Shown here: positions 25,593 to 35,647 of the stretch, one piece after another
How the letters are laid out: each line of letters opens with the position of its first letter
How positions within the stretch are numbered: position 1 is the stretch's first letter
NCBI GenBank assembly: GCA_964518335.1
Contig: CAZFDT010000023.1
Location: forward strand, 1 to 64,000
DNA from: CAZFDT01 sp964518335
GTDB lineage: Bacteria > Planctomycetota > Phycisphaerae > Phycisphaerales > Phycisphaeraceae
Direction: 5' to 3'
DNA length: 64,000 bases
Notes under the pieces: generated by a model
What the model saw: the letters and a program-made list of their open reading frames with translations, nothing else
Told to the model about the DNA's origin: nothing
Database searches by the model: none
Translations under genes and position numbers: made by a program

Positions 25593-25961
25593 CTAAGACG
25601 CGACGACACACACGGCAGGCGGGGCCCGCCCGTGCAACACGGCCAGGCGTGGCGCAGCGTGACGCTGAGCCACCACCGGCAGCGGATCCAACTCATCCAA
25701 CAGCCGCAGCTCGGGCACGTCCAGATCGAGCACCGGCGGCGGATTCAGCCGCGCCAGCACCACGCACACCGCACAGTGCGTGCTCGATTCCTTCGGCGCA
25801 TCGCTCGGCTGGGTCTCCCCCGTCGCCGGGCAGGCGTGACAGGCGCTGGGCTGATTCTGCCCCGCGACTTTCACCTGCCCGCGCTGATGCCCGGGCATGA
25901 ACACACCCAGCCACCACGCGGCATACACCAGCACGAAAATGCGCATCGCCACAGACGCCAT
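25593..25961 (-). CDS. Small membrane-anchored Cys/His-rich protein
   Basis: A 122-residue protein with one N-terminal hydrophobic segment (MRIFVLVYAAWWLGVFMPG) followed by His/Cys motifs (ACHACPATG near 41-49 and THCAVCVVL near 61-69), which could bind a metal such as copper, nickel or zinc. It resembles DUF2946-type small proteins in layout, but I cannot confirm the family. It is the first gene of a three-gene operon with the H-X9-DG protein and the DUF4198 protein. A good promoter lies directly upstream (25970-25998). Confidence 0.6.
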   Translation of the reverse strand: MASVAMRIFVLVYAAWWLGVFMPGHQRGQVKVAGQNQPSACHACPATGETQPSDAPKESSTHCAVCVVLARLNPPPVLDLDVPELRLLDELDPLPVVAQRHAAPRLAVLHGRAPPAVCVVAS

Positions 25962-25969
25962 CGCGGCAG

Positions 25970-25998
25970 ACGATAGTTAGAGCGATTCCAGAAATCAA
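25970..25998 (-). promoter_or_regulatory. Promoter of the putative metal-binding operon
   Basis: On the minus strand TTGATT (25993-25998), a 17-base spacer and TATCGT (25970-25975) form a sigma-70-like promoter. ATG 25961 is eight bases beyond the -10 box, so the leader should be absent or very short. Confidence 0.6.
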
Positions 25999-26046
25999 AC
26001 CGGGATGCGGTGAGTGTGGTGGTTGGATGAGCTCTGTGAGGGTGCC

Positions 26047-26493
26047 TCAGGATGACGCACTCTCAAGTCGGCGGGCATCTTCGCGATCTTGATCCCGACC
26101 TGTCGCCCGCTTATTGCGAATCAGCTCGCGCCGACCAATGACATAGACCTCGTGATCGAGGAGGGTGACCGCAGCGCGGTTTGGCCACGCCTCATCGAAC
26201 GTAACGCCGTCGATAGCGGTGAGAATATCTATACGAAAGGGCGGTACACCGATGTGTAAGCCGCGACCCAGGACTGCGAAGTCCTCTTCCATCGCGCTGT
26301 GCAAAGGCGCGCCGAACTCGACCAGAGCCTGCCAGACTCTGCGCGCGTTGTCGGGCGTGGGCCGCACCCAGAAATCGATATCACCGGTCGCTCGGGGCAG
26401 GCTGTATGCCGCCATCGCGTGGCCACCGATCAACAGGAACTCCACGCCATGTTTTTTCAACAGGCCAATCATGTCGCGGAAGTCGTCGCTCAT
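26047..26493 (-). CDS. Nucleotidyltransferase-fold protein (AbiEii/MNT-like)
   Basis: A 148-residue protein. Near the N-terminus, FLLIGGHAMAAYSLPRATGD is followed by IDFWVRP, the G-G-x10-12-DxD signature of minimal nucleotidyltransferases. The N-terminal MSDDFRDMIGLLKKHGVE is typical of DUF6036-like stand-alone domains. Such proteins include AbiEii-like toxins and MNT antitoxins, so a toxin-antitoxin role is possible. The gene overlaps the small ORF upstream by 113 bases in another frame, which is long for a normal gene pair. Confidence 0.7.
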   Translation of the reverse strand: MSDDFRDMIGLLKKHGVEFLLIGGHAMAAYSLPRATGDIDFWVRPTPDNARRVWQALVEFGAPLHSAMEEDFAVLGRGLHIGVPPFRIDILTAIDGVTFDEAWPNRAAVTLLDHEVYVIGRRELIRNKRATGRDQDREDARRLESASS

Positions 26494-26655
26494 CGAGGTT
26501 GCCCAGGTGAATGGACCAGGCGATGCGATTGATCTCGAAGACCATCTCGATCCGTTGGCTGGGCGTCAAGTCGGCGACGTCGGCGGCCATGTCCGGCTCG
26601 GGCTCGCCGGGGCGGATGAGGCGAATCTGTCGTGGTCCCAAGGCCATGGCTTCGC

Positions 26656-26659
<4 letters not shown>
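26381..26659 (-). CDS. Small protein preceding the nucleotidyltransferase (possible module partner)
   Basis: A 92-residue ORF starting GTG 26659, whose GTGA overlaps the ftsH stop, or ATG 26647. The well-composed part is about residues 8-60: IRLIRPGEPEPDMAADVADL then TPSQRIEMVFEINRIAW. I know of no assigned function. It runs 113 bases into the nucleotidyltransferase gene in another frame, so the last 35 residues may not be real or a frameshift may have moved the stop. The coupling to ftsH and to the nucleotidyltransferase suggests a two-gene module. Confidence 0.5.
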
Positions 26660-28734
<2,075 letters not shown>

Positions 28735-28816
28735 CCGGGGTCCTTGATCGAGTGGGTGCCGCGGTCTGGGCGTCACCGGTCCGCCGTGATTGTAGGCGAA
28801 CTGGGTCGAATGACTC

Positions 28817-28822
28817 ATTGTA
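28817..28822 (-). promoter_or_regulatory. Possible -10 box of ftsH
   Basis: Minus-strand TACAAT lies about 80 bases before the ftsH start. No clear -35 is present at 17 bases; the matching region reads GCGAAC. Confidence 0.35.
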
Positions 28823-28861
28823 TCGGCAAGTTATTGTCCGTTCGCCACGATGGCGGGTATA

Positions 28862-29446
28862 TCACCAGTCGGCCCGCATGGTGGAAACGATATCGGCGGC
28901 CATACGCTGCACGGCGTCGTGCTGGGCGATTTCGTAAGGTTCGCCAATGGGCTGCGTCGGCCGATAGCGCCCCACCGACTCGAAGCCCTGGCGCGTCCGA
29001 ATGGTCTCCCCCGTGCGCTGGTTCTTCCAGGTCCAGTCCACGATGATGCTCACCTCGATCTGCTCGGGCACGTTGCCGGGGCGGCGGCGAGCGATCTGCC
29101 GCTGCCGCACATCGAGGATCGTGCCGGTGATCTGCGTGTCGGCGGTGGGGCCGTTGGCGACCTTGTACGGCGTGCGCAGCTCGATCTCCTTGATGATCGC
29201 TTCGGTCAGGTCGCGCTCGGCGCCGCGATAGAAGGAGCGGTTGTTGAAGATCGGCACGGCGACGCTGCGCACATCGGCGGGGTAAATTTCCTTCGTCGAG
29301 TAGCCGCAGCCGGTCGAGCTGAGAAGGACAAGCGCCATCAACAGAGCCGCGCGGCGTAAGCCCGCAGAGGAGCGTCCGCTGAGGTTCGACCGCGGGCTTA
29401 CGCCGCGTGGCTCGGAATGGTGCGCGTCGATCAATAGGCGATCCAT
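28862..29446 (-). CDS. lptE: LPS assembly lipoprotein LptE, with a hairpin in its N-terminal region
   Basis: A 194-residue outer-membrane lipoprotein that works with LptD to insert LPS. The lipobox is LLSSTGCGYS and the body has the LptE pattern (VRSVAVPIFNNRSFYRG, RDLTEAIIKEIELRTPYK, TQITGTILDVRQRQI). ATG 29446 shares its A with the upstream stop (TGATG) and has GGAGGG six bases before it. Between this start and the signal peptide lies a 22-bp hairpin (29344-29413) whose arm encodes GLRRAALL, so the hairpin supplies the basic part of the signal peptide. The signal is unusually long (about 45 residues before Cys). Confidence 0.85.
   Translation of the reverse strand: MDRLLIDAHHSEPRGVSPRSNLSGRSSAGLRRAALLMALVLLSSTGCGYSTKEIYPADVRSVAVPIFNNRSFYRGAERDLTEAIIKEIELRTPYKVANGPTADTQITGTILDVRQRQIARRRPGNVPEQIEVSIIVDWTWKNQRTGETIRTRQGFESVGRYRPTQPIGEPYEIAQHDAVQRMAADIVSTMRADW
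29344..29413. repeat. 22-bp hairpin (GGCGTAAGCCCGC core) inside lptE
   Basis: 29344-29365 pairs with 29392-29413 over 22 positions with one G-T mismatch; the loop is 26 bases. The core GCGGCGTAAGCCCGC / GCGGGCTTACGCCGC is perfectly complementary. It lies fully inside the lptE reading frame, with no stop in frame. The arm sequence is unlike the short-tandem elements, so it is a different repeat family. Confidence 0.85.
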
Positions 29447-30567
29447 CACTTACCCTCCCTCTCGATGACAGGCGCCGTGTCGCGCGGGCGGGGGGTATCG
29501 TCGCGGCGGCCGCGCTGGATCGCGGCATCGACATCCGAGGGCAGCGCGTCCGACGGTGCGGGCGCGGGTAGATCGGCGGTCGCCGGGCGCGACTCGGCAG
29601 GCACGGCCGCCGCCACCGACGAGACCACCGGCTCGCCGATCACTTTCAGCCGATCGATCGCCAGCTCCGCCGCCCCGGTCTGCGGATAGTCGCGCACGAG
29701 GCGCTGGTACACCGTCGCGGCGCTGATGGGCTTGTTCACCTGCTCATACCAGCGGGCCGAGTGATACTCTTTCAGCGCCAGCGACTCGTCGATGCGCACG
29801 AGCAGGGCGTCGGCGCCGATGCGTTCGGCGGCGACGGGGAACTCGCGGCGATAGTCCTTGATGCGCTGGGCCGCCTCGATCAGCCCGGTGGCGCTGAACT
29901 GCGGGCCCTGGAACGTGGCGAGGTTGGCCTGGATGAGGCGGAGCATCGCCCACTCGCGGCGGAGGCTCAGGGGATAGTTGATGAGGAACAGGTCGTAGGC
30001 GTCGGCGGCCATGCGCATCTGGCCGGTGGTGAAGTAATGATCGCCGAGCATGAGACTGGCGCGTTCGCCGATCTCGGTGCCCGGGGCGCGTTCCTGCGTG
30101 CGGATGTAGAGTTCCTCGGCCTCGCCGTGGTTGGGCAGCAGGGGGATGCCGAAAAAGGCCCGCTTCCATCCCTTGGTGAAGAGCTGGGCGATGTGCAGCT
30201 CGCGCTCCAGGGCCGTCTTGAAATGCTCGGTGCCGGGGTATTGGCGGACAACGGCTTCGTAAGGGAACAGGGCCTTGTAGAAGCTGCCGCGGACGACCTG
30301 GGCGTCGCCCTCCAGCAGCAGGGCCTCGACGAGGCGCGGGTGATTGGGGTGAGCCTTCTGCCAGACCTGCGACGCTTTGGCGGCGGCCTTGCCCTGGCCG
30401 GCGGCGATGAGCTTGCGAATGGCCTGCAGCTCGCCCTCGGGCGTGGCGGGGTCGTACTGCGTTTCCTGCGTCCACTGCTCGCCGTCGAGCGTGAACCGCT
30501 CCTGCGCATAGCCCGCAGCGGCCGGTACGCACAGGCTCACCATCACGACAAGCAATCGTCGAAGCAT
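29446..30567 (-). CDS. BamD/YfiO-like tetratricopeptide outer-membrane assembly protein
   Basis: A 373-residue protein with a signal peptide MLRRLLVVMVSLCVPAAAGYAQ and no lipobox. It is followed by helical repeats with TPR features (AIRKLIAAGQGKAAAKASQV, YKALFPYEAVVRQYPGTEH, AADAYDLFLINYPLS). Its spacing matches BamD/YbgF-type TPR proteins of outer-membrane assembly. The C-terminal 70 residues are Pro/Ala/Arg/Asp-rich and disordered. It overlaps lptE downstream (TGATG). A TATCAT ten bases before ATG 30567 may be its -10 box. BamD assignment is by fold and context only; the mature form is not obviously lipidated. Confidence 0.6.
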   Translation of the reverse strand: MLRRLLVVMVSLCVPAAAGYAQERFTLDGEQWTQETQYDPATPEGELQAIRKLIAAGQGKAAAKASQVWQKAHPNHPRLVEALLLEGDAQVVRGSFYKALFPYEAVVRQYPGTEHFKTALERELHIAQLFTKGWKRAFFGIPLLPNHGEAEELYIRTQERAPGTEIGERASLMLGDHYFTTGQMRMAADAYDLFLINYPLSLRREWAMLRLIQANLATFQGPQFSATGLIEAAQRIKDYRREFPVAAERIGADALLVRIDESLALKEYHSARWYEQVNKPISAATVYQRLVRDYPQTGAAELAIDRLKVIGEPVVSSVAAAVPAESRPATADLPAPAPSDALPSDVDAAIQRGRRDDTPRPRDTAPVIEREGK

Positions 30568-30726
30568 CACGCGGCTGATGATAAAGCCGGTTGCGCGCGG
30601 GAGCAATCGGCGTGCGCGCTGGCGCCGCGCCCGTGCCCGACGGTTGTGCATGATGCCAGCGGCATTGATGCGGGGCAGTCGCAGCCCTACAATCCCCCCT
30701 CCCGCAACGCTTTTGGAGACTCGACC

Positions 30727-31143
30727 TTGGCCGACACGTTCCGATGCACGGTGGTGACGCCCGAAGAGCAGGTGTTCGACGAGCCGGTGGTGTACGCGTC
30801 GATTCCGGGCTGGGACGGGCAGGTGGGTGTGATGCAGGACCGCGCGCCGCTGCTGGTGAAGCTGGGCGACGGGCCGCTGCGCCTGGACCTGCCGCCGTCC
30901 GGAGGCGTCAGCGGCAGGAGTTCGTGGTTTTATGTGGCCGGGGGCTTCGGACAGATGAAGGACAACCAGCTCACGCTGCTGACGAGCAAGGCGGTGCCGG
31001 CGGCGGCGGTGAAGGCCGAGGACGCGCAGGCGGCGTTGAAGGAAGCCCAAGCCTTCGTGCCGCGCACTGAAGAGGAATTCGCCCGCAAGGACCGCGACCT
31101 GCGGCGGGCCCGGGCCATGCTGGCGGTGGCGGCCAAGCGCTGA
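30727..31143 (+). CDS. atpC: F-type ATP synthase epsilon subunit AtpC
   Basis: A 138-residue epsilon subunit. The N-terminal beta-sandwich is recognisable (FRCTVVTPEEQVFDEPV, IPGWDGQVGVMQDRAPLL, WFYVAGGFGQMKDNQLTLL). The C-terminal helical pair follows (LKEAQAFVPRTEEEFARK, LRRARAMLAVAAKR). The start is TTG 30727 with GGAG eight bases upstream. No other ATP synthase genes are in the window: bamD is divergent on the left and PBP2 follows 49 bases on. A lone epsilon gene suggests a split ATP synthase operon or the end of an operon broken here. Confidence 0.85.
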   Translation: MADTFRCTVVTPEEQVFDEPVVYASIPGWDGQVGVMQDRAPLLVKLGDGPLRLDLPPSGGVSGRSSWFYVAGGFGQMKDNQLTLLTSKAVPAAAVKAEDAQAALKEAQAFVPRTEEEFARKDRDLRRARAMLAVAAKR

Positions 31144-31192
31144 GCGGGGGGCTATGGTTATGCAGCGCATCGTGCCGGGCCGACGATAATGC

Positions 31193-33562
31193 ATGGACCG
31201 ACCGGCACGGATGCCCGCTATGCCCCGCTGGATTGACCGACGCATCCCGAGCATGTTCCACCGCCGCCTGCTGCTGCTGACGGCGACGGCGATCGTGCCG
31301 GCCGTGGTCATGGTGGTTCAGCTTGGCCGGCTCACCCTCGCCCAGGGCGCCGAGCGACGCCGCGCCGCCGAGTCGGTGCTGCTGCAGCGCGAGCTCATCC
31401 CCACCGCCCGTGGCCGCATCCTTGACCGACGCATGCGCGCCTTGGCGACCGACTCGGCCAGCTTCGACGTGTCGGTCAACTACAGCGTGATCTCCGGACG
31501 CTGGGCCTACAACCAGGCCTATCGCGATGCCTATCGCGACAACCGCCAGCGATGGCGCGACCTCGACGCAGAGATCAAGGAATCGTTGATCCTCGAACGT
31601 GAGGGCGCCTACATCGATCAGGTGCGCATGCTTTGGCAGGTTCTAGCCGACATGGGCGGCATCGACCCCGACGACCTGTCGCAACGCCGCACGCAGGTCA
31701 TCGAGCGCGTCCAGCAGATCGCCAGCACGCACGCGATTCGGCGGATGGAACGTTTATCGGCAGCCAGCCCGACGCCGGTGACGCACACCGATGCCGTCGA
31801 GCGCGTCTATGAAGAGACCATCGTCCATCCGCTGCTGTTCAACGTCGAGACTGGGGCCCGCGTGCAGATCGAGAGCTTCATGGCCGAGGCCGCCAAGCGT
31901 TACGATGCGGCGCGTCAGGCCGAGCGCGCCGATCCCGACGCGCCGTCGATCAACGACGCCCTGCGCGTGTGGCGCGAGGTGTCAATCACGCCCAGCCGCG
32001 AGAGGCAGTACCCGCACGAGACGCTGGATCTGACGATCGATCGGGCCACGCTGCCCGGGGACCTCAAGACGGACAAACCCGCGCATGTGACGGTTAGCGG
32101 TGTGGGGCTGCACCTGCTGGGCATGATGCGGCCGGTGTGGAAGGAGGACGCGCAGAAGCGGCCGTTCCGCAAGATGCTCGACGGCAGGCAGATCGTCGAT
32201 CTGGGCGGCTACCTGCCGGGCGATCAGATCGGATCGTTCGGCATCGAGTTGGCGCAGGAGGACCGCCTGCGCGGTCTGCGCGGGCAGGTGATCCGTCACC
32301 TGGACACGCTCGAGGAAGACCCGTTGCCGCCCGTGCCCGGCCGCGACGTGGTGCTGAGCATCGACGTGCAGTTGCAGGCTCGCATCCAGGCGCTGCTCGA
32401 CCCGTCGATGGGCCTGATGAAGCGGCAGGAGTGGCACAAGAGCACGGACATCGGTCCGGTGGGCCAGTCGTTGACCGGCGCCGCCGTTGTGCTGGATGTA
32501 TCGACCGGGCAGGTGCTCGCTGCAGTGAGCTCGCCCAGCTATTCGCTGGAGCAGATCCGCCGCGAGCCCGAAAAAATCTACCGCGACACCCTCGATCGGC
32601 CGTTCGTCAACCGCGCCATCGGCGGGCCGATGGGCGGCGTGTACTCGCCCGGCTCGACGATCAAGCCCCTCATCCTTGCGGCGGCGATGACCGACCGCAA
32701 ACTCGGCGTCAGCGAGCCGATCACCTGTCACGGCCACCTGGACCCGGGCCATCCCGATCGCTATCGCTGCTGGATCTTCAAGACCTACAACGACACGCAT
32801 GGCCCGCTGGGCGCACCGGAGGCGATCGCGCGGAGCTGCAACATTTTCTTCTACACGCTTGGCCGCCGCGAGGGGGCGCGCAGGGTGGTGCAGTGGTACG
32901 AGCGCTTCGGGCTGGGCTCGCCTACAGGCTGTGGCGTGCTCGACGAGGTCGGCGGCGATCTGCCTGATCTGACTCGCGCTGACGAGCCGGCCGCCGCCGG
33001 GTTCACGCCCGCCGACGCCATCTTCATGGCCATCGGCCAGGGGCCCGTGCGATGGACCCCTATCCAGGCCGCCAACGCCTACGCCACCATCGCCCGCGGC
33101 GGCTACCACATGGACCCGACCCTCCTCATCGGCGGCGACGAGTCCAAGCGCCGCCACCGCGATCTGCAGCTCGATCCTCGCAGCGTCGATCAAGCCCTGC
33201 AGGGCCTCTACGAAGCCACCAACGAACGCTACGGCACCGGCCACCACATCCAGGTCGGCGAGCAACGCGAAAACATCTTCAACATCGAGGGCGTGCGCGT
33301 GTTGGGCAAGAGCGGCACCGCCGACGCCGTGCCCCAGCGCGAGGAGTTCGACGACGACGGCGACGGCAGGCCCGATCGCTACGGCCGCATCCTCAAACAC
33401 GGCGACCACGCCTGGTTCGTCGGCATGGTTCAGCGCCCGACTTCCCCTCGACCCGACTATGTCGTCGTCGTCATCGTCGAGTTCGCCGGCAGCGGCGGCA
33501 AAGTCGCCGGCCCCATCGCCAACCAGGTCATGCACGCACTCCGCGCGGAAGGATACTTGTGA
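31193..33562 (+). CDS. Penicillin-binding protein 2 (MrdA-like transpeptidase)
   Basis: A 789-residue high-molecular-weight PBP that cross-links peptidoglycan during elongation. One N-terminal membrane helix near 24-47 precedes a dimerisation domain of about 400 residues, longer than usual. The transpeptidase motifs are SPGSTIKP with Ser488 and Lys491, SCN at 548-550 and KSGT at 706-709. An acidic loop after KSGT (EFDDDGDGRPDRYG, Asp720-Asp728) has the DxDxDGxxD spacing of calcium-binding EF-hand/dockerin loops. It precedes rodA, the usual partner, separated by repeat element F. Confidence 0.9.
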   Translation: MDRPARMPAMPRWIDRRIPSMFHRRLLLLTATAIVPAVVMVVQLGRLTLAQGAERRRAAESVLLQRELIPTARGRILDRRMRALATDSASFDVSVNYSVISGRWAYNQAYRDAYRDNRQRWRDLDAEIKESLILEREGAYIDQVRMLWQVLADMGGIDPDDLSQRRTQVIERVQQIASTHAIRRMERLSAASPTPVTHTDAVERVYEETIVHPLLFNVETGARVQIESFMAEAAKRYDAARQAERADPDAPSINDALRVWREVSITPSRERQYPHETLDLTIDRATLPGDLKTDKPAHVTVSGVGLHLLGMMRPVWKEDAQKRPFRKMLDGRQIVDLGGYLPGDQIGSFGIELAQEDRLRGLRGQVIRHLDTLEEDPLPPVPGRDVVLSIDVQLQARIQALLDPSMGLMKRQEWHKSTDIGPVGQSLTGAAVVLDVSTGQVLAAVSSPSYSLEQIRREPEKIYRDTLDRPFVNRAIGGPMGGVYSPGSTIKPLILAAAMTDRKLGVSEPITCHGHLDPGHPDRYRCWIFKTYNDTHGPLGAPEAIARSCNIFFYTLGRREGARRVVQWYERFGLGSPTGCGVLDEVGGDLPDLTRADEPAAAGFTPADAIFMAIGQGPVRWTPIQAANAYATIARGGYHMDPTLLIGGDESKRRHRDLQLDPRSVDQALQGLYEATNERYGTGHHIQVGEQRENIFNIEGVRVLGKSGTADAVPQREEFDDDGDGRPDRYGRILKHGDHAWFVGMVQRPTSPRPDYVVVVIVEFAGSGGKVAGPIANQVMHALRAEGYL

Positions 33563-33655
33563 GAGTCCAGGGTCCGGCACACGAACATGCCTTACCCCAG
33601 ACCCCTAGACCCTAGACCCCAGACCCCAGACCCCAGACCCCAGACCCCAGACCTT
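33563..33655. repeat. Short-tandem element F (GACCCCA units) between PBP2 and rodA
   Basis: The right part (33592-33655) is 7-base repeats, first CCTAGACC forms, then CAGACCC forms. A degenerate complementary arm (GAGTCCAGGGTCCGG, 33563-33577) starts just after the PBP2 stop. It ends directly before the rodA ATG at 33656. Confidence 0.75.
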
Positions 33656-34855
33656 ATGCTCCCCATCCCCAACAGCCTCCGCGACTTCCTGCGACCCACG
33701 GCCGCGTGGTATGCCGCCGTCGCCGCCATCGCGCTGACGCTGGTGGGCATCATGGCGATCCACACCGCCGAGCCCGGGTACGGGACCAAGCAGTTGCAGT
33801 GGGTCCCCATCGCATTGCTGGTCATGCTGGTGGCCATGGTTCCGCACCCGCGCATGATCAGCTACCTGGCGTATCCGCTGTCGGCGATCGTGCTGGTGAT
33901 GCTGCTGGTGCTCATCCTTCCGGGGGTGCCAGCGTCGTTTGTGCCGCGCGTCAACGGGGCCAAGAGCTGGTACGACCTGGGCTTCATGCGCTTCCAGCCG
34001 TCGGAGATCGCCAAGATCGCCTTCGTGCTCGCGCTGGGCCGTTACCTCCGCTATCGAGACAGTTACCGCACGCTCAAGGGGCTGATGGTCCCCTTCGTCT
34101 TCATGCTCGTGCCTGTTGCACTGATCTTGCGTCAGCCGGACATGGGCACGGCGATGGTGTTCGCGCCGACGCTGCTGTTCGTGCTCGTGGCCGCGGGCGC
34201 CAAAATGAAGCACCTGCTGAGCCTGGTCGGCACGGCGGCGCTGGTGATCGTCATCAACCTGGCGCTGATTTACGCGCTGCCCGTGGACGGCCACCCGATC
34301 CTGGCGCCGCACCAGGTCAAGCGCGTCAAGTCGATGGTCGAGCTGGCCCGCGGCGAGGCCGACGTGCTCGGCGACGCCTACCAGCAGAACGTGGCGATGA
34401 ACATGATCGGGTCCGGCGGCCTGTCGGGCTACGGCGCCGAACGCTCACAGGTCATCGTGCAGTTCAACCACCTGCCCGAAGACCACAACGACATGATCTT
34501 CCCCGTCATCGTCAACCGCTGGGGATTCATGGGCGGGGCCGTCATCGTCGGGCTGTACCTGGTCATCGTGCTGTCTTTCCTGGACGTGGCAGCACGAAGC
34601 AAGGACCCCTTCGGTCGTGTCGCCTGCGTCGGGTTCGCCGGCATGATCCTCACCCAGACCACCATCAACATCGGCATGACGCTGGGCATCCTTCCGATCA
34701 CCGGCATCACGCTGCCCTTCGTCTCCTACGGCGGATCGAGCCTCCTGGCGACGTTCGCCATCATCGGCCTGGTCCTCAACTTCGCCGCCCGCAAGCCCCG
34801 ACTCATCACCCGCCCCAGCTTCGAGTTCCGCAACGCCGACGCGATTTTTCAGTAG
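33656..34855 (+). CDS. rodA: RodA/FtsW/SpoVE-family peptidoglycan glycosyltransferase RodA
   Basis: A 399-residue polytopic SEDS protein that polymerises lipid II with PBP2. The SEDS signatures are visible: VNGAKSWYDLGFMRFQPSE (near 100), KIAFVLALGRYLRYRD, LRQPDMGTAMVF (near 160) and a GILPITGITLPFVSYGGSS region near 340-360. ATG 33656 (MLPIPNSLRDF) follows repeat element F with no ribosome site; an open frame upstream is only translated repeat. Order PBP2-rodA is the classic mrdA-mrdB pair. Confidence 0.95.
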   Translation: MLPIPNSLRDFLRPTAAWYAAVAAIALTLVGIMAIHTAEPGYGTKQLQWVPIALLVMLVAMVPHPRMISYLAYPLSAIVLVMLLVLILPGVPASFVPRVNGAKSWYDLGFMRFQPSEIAKIAFVLALGRYLRYRDSYRTLKGLMVPFVFMLVPVALILRQPDMGTAMVFAPTLLFVLVAAGAKMKHLLSLVGTAALVIVINLALIYALPVDGHPILAPHQVKRVKSMVELARGEADVLGDAYQQNVAMNMIGSGGLSGYGAERSQVIVQFNHLPEDHNDMIFPVIVNRWGFMGGAVIVGLYLVIVLSFLDVAARSKDPFGRVACVGFAGMILTQTTINIGMTLGILPITGITLPFVSYGGSSLLATFAIIGLVLNFAARKPRLITRPSFEFRNADAIFQ

Positions 34856-34856
34856 G

Positions 34857-34920
34857 AGTGAGTGGTGGGTGGTAGAGTGGTGAAGAGTAACGAGCCACCG
34901 ACCGTTTCTTCACCACACAC
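34857..34920. repeat. Short-tandem hairpin element I between rodA and rsmG
   Basis: The left arm runs GTGAGTGGTGGGTGGTAGAG then TGGTGAAGA, and the right arm is TCTTCACCACACACC. GTGGTGAAGA (34877-34886) pairs perfectly with TCTTCACCAC (34907-34916) across a 20-base loop. The right arm ends at the rsmG ATG (34922). Confidence 0.7.
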
Positions 34921-34921
34921 C

Positions 34922-35647
34922 ATGCCCATTCCCGCTTTTGTCATCGCCGAACTGGACGCGTTGCAGTTGTCGCTTGGCGACGCGCAGATCGCCGCGCTCG
35001 ACCGCTACCTCACGCTGCTGCTCGACGCCAACGAGCGAGTCAACCTCACGGCGGTCAAGGACCGCGATGCGGCGTGGCGGCGGCTGCTGCTGGACAGTCT
35101 GACGCTGGCGCCGGGGCTCGAAGGCGTCGCCGCCAGCGGGCGGGTGATCGACGTGGGCAGCGGTGGGGGGCTGCCGGGGATTCCCCTGGCGATTGTGCGG
35201 CCGGACCTGCGCTTTACGCTGCTGGAGGCGACGGGCAAGAAGGCGCGGTGCCTCGAATCGTTCGCCGCTGCACTGGACCTGTCGCACGTGACGGTGGTCA
35301 ACGACCGGGCCGAGACGGTAGGACATCAGCGGGAGCACCGCGCCCGGTACGATGTGGCGGTGTGCCGGGCGGTCGGGCCGGTGCGGGAGATTGTCGAATA
35401 CATGCTGCCGATGCTGCGCGAGGGCGGGCGGGCGCTGGCGCTCAAGGCCACGCAGGCGCAGGCGGAGTTGGAGGCGGCAGGCGACGCGATCGCCGCGCTG
35501 GGCGGCGGTGAGATCGAGGTGTACGACGCTTACCCGACTCAAGCTTCGGGTGACGATCCGCTGGTGGTGATCGTGATCACGAAGCAGCGTCCGACGCCGC
35601 GGGCGTATCCGCGTTCGCCGGGCTTGGCGCGTCACTCGCCGCTGTGA
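34922..35647 (+). CDS. rsmG: 16S rRNA m7G527 methyltransferase RsmG
   Basis: A 241-residue methyltransferase that methylates G527 in 16S rRNA. Recognisable parts are LLLDANERVNLTAVKDRD near 32-49, LLLDSLTLAP, motif I VIDVGSGGGLPGIPLAIVRP near 75, LLEATGKKARCLE and YDVAVCRAVGPV. The C-terminus adds a Pro/Arg-rich tail. There is no ribosome site; the start directly follows hairpin element I. The 3' end overlaps the convergent short-chain dehydrogenase gene by 71 bases. Confidence 0.9.
   Translation: MPIPAFVIAELDALQLSLGDAQIAALDRYLTLLLDANERVNLTAVKDRDAAWRRLLLDSLTLAPGLEGVAASGRVIDVGSGGGLPGIPLAIVRPDLRFTLLEATGKKARCLESFAAALDLSHVTVVNDRAETVGHQREHRARYDVAVCRAVGPVREIVEYMLPMLREGGRALALKATQAQAELEAAGDAIAALGGGEIEVYDAYPTQASGDDPLVVIVITKQRPTPRAYPRSPGLARHSPL

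Noticed and set aside
33592..33655. CRISPR-like tandem repeats
   Set aside because: The units are 7 bases long without unique spacers; likewise the CCAGAC units at 21209-21293 and the 12-base units at 40085-40160.
33587..33655. Longer RodA start
   Set aside because: The extra residues are only translated repeats (RPQTPD units) of element F.
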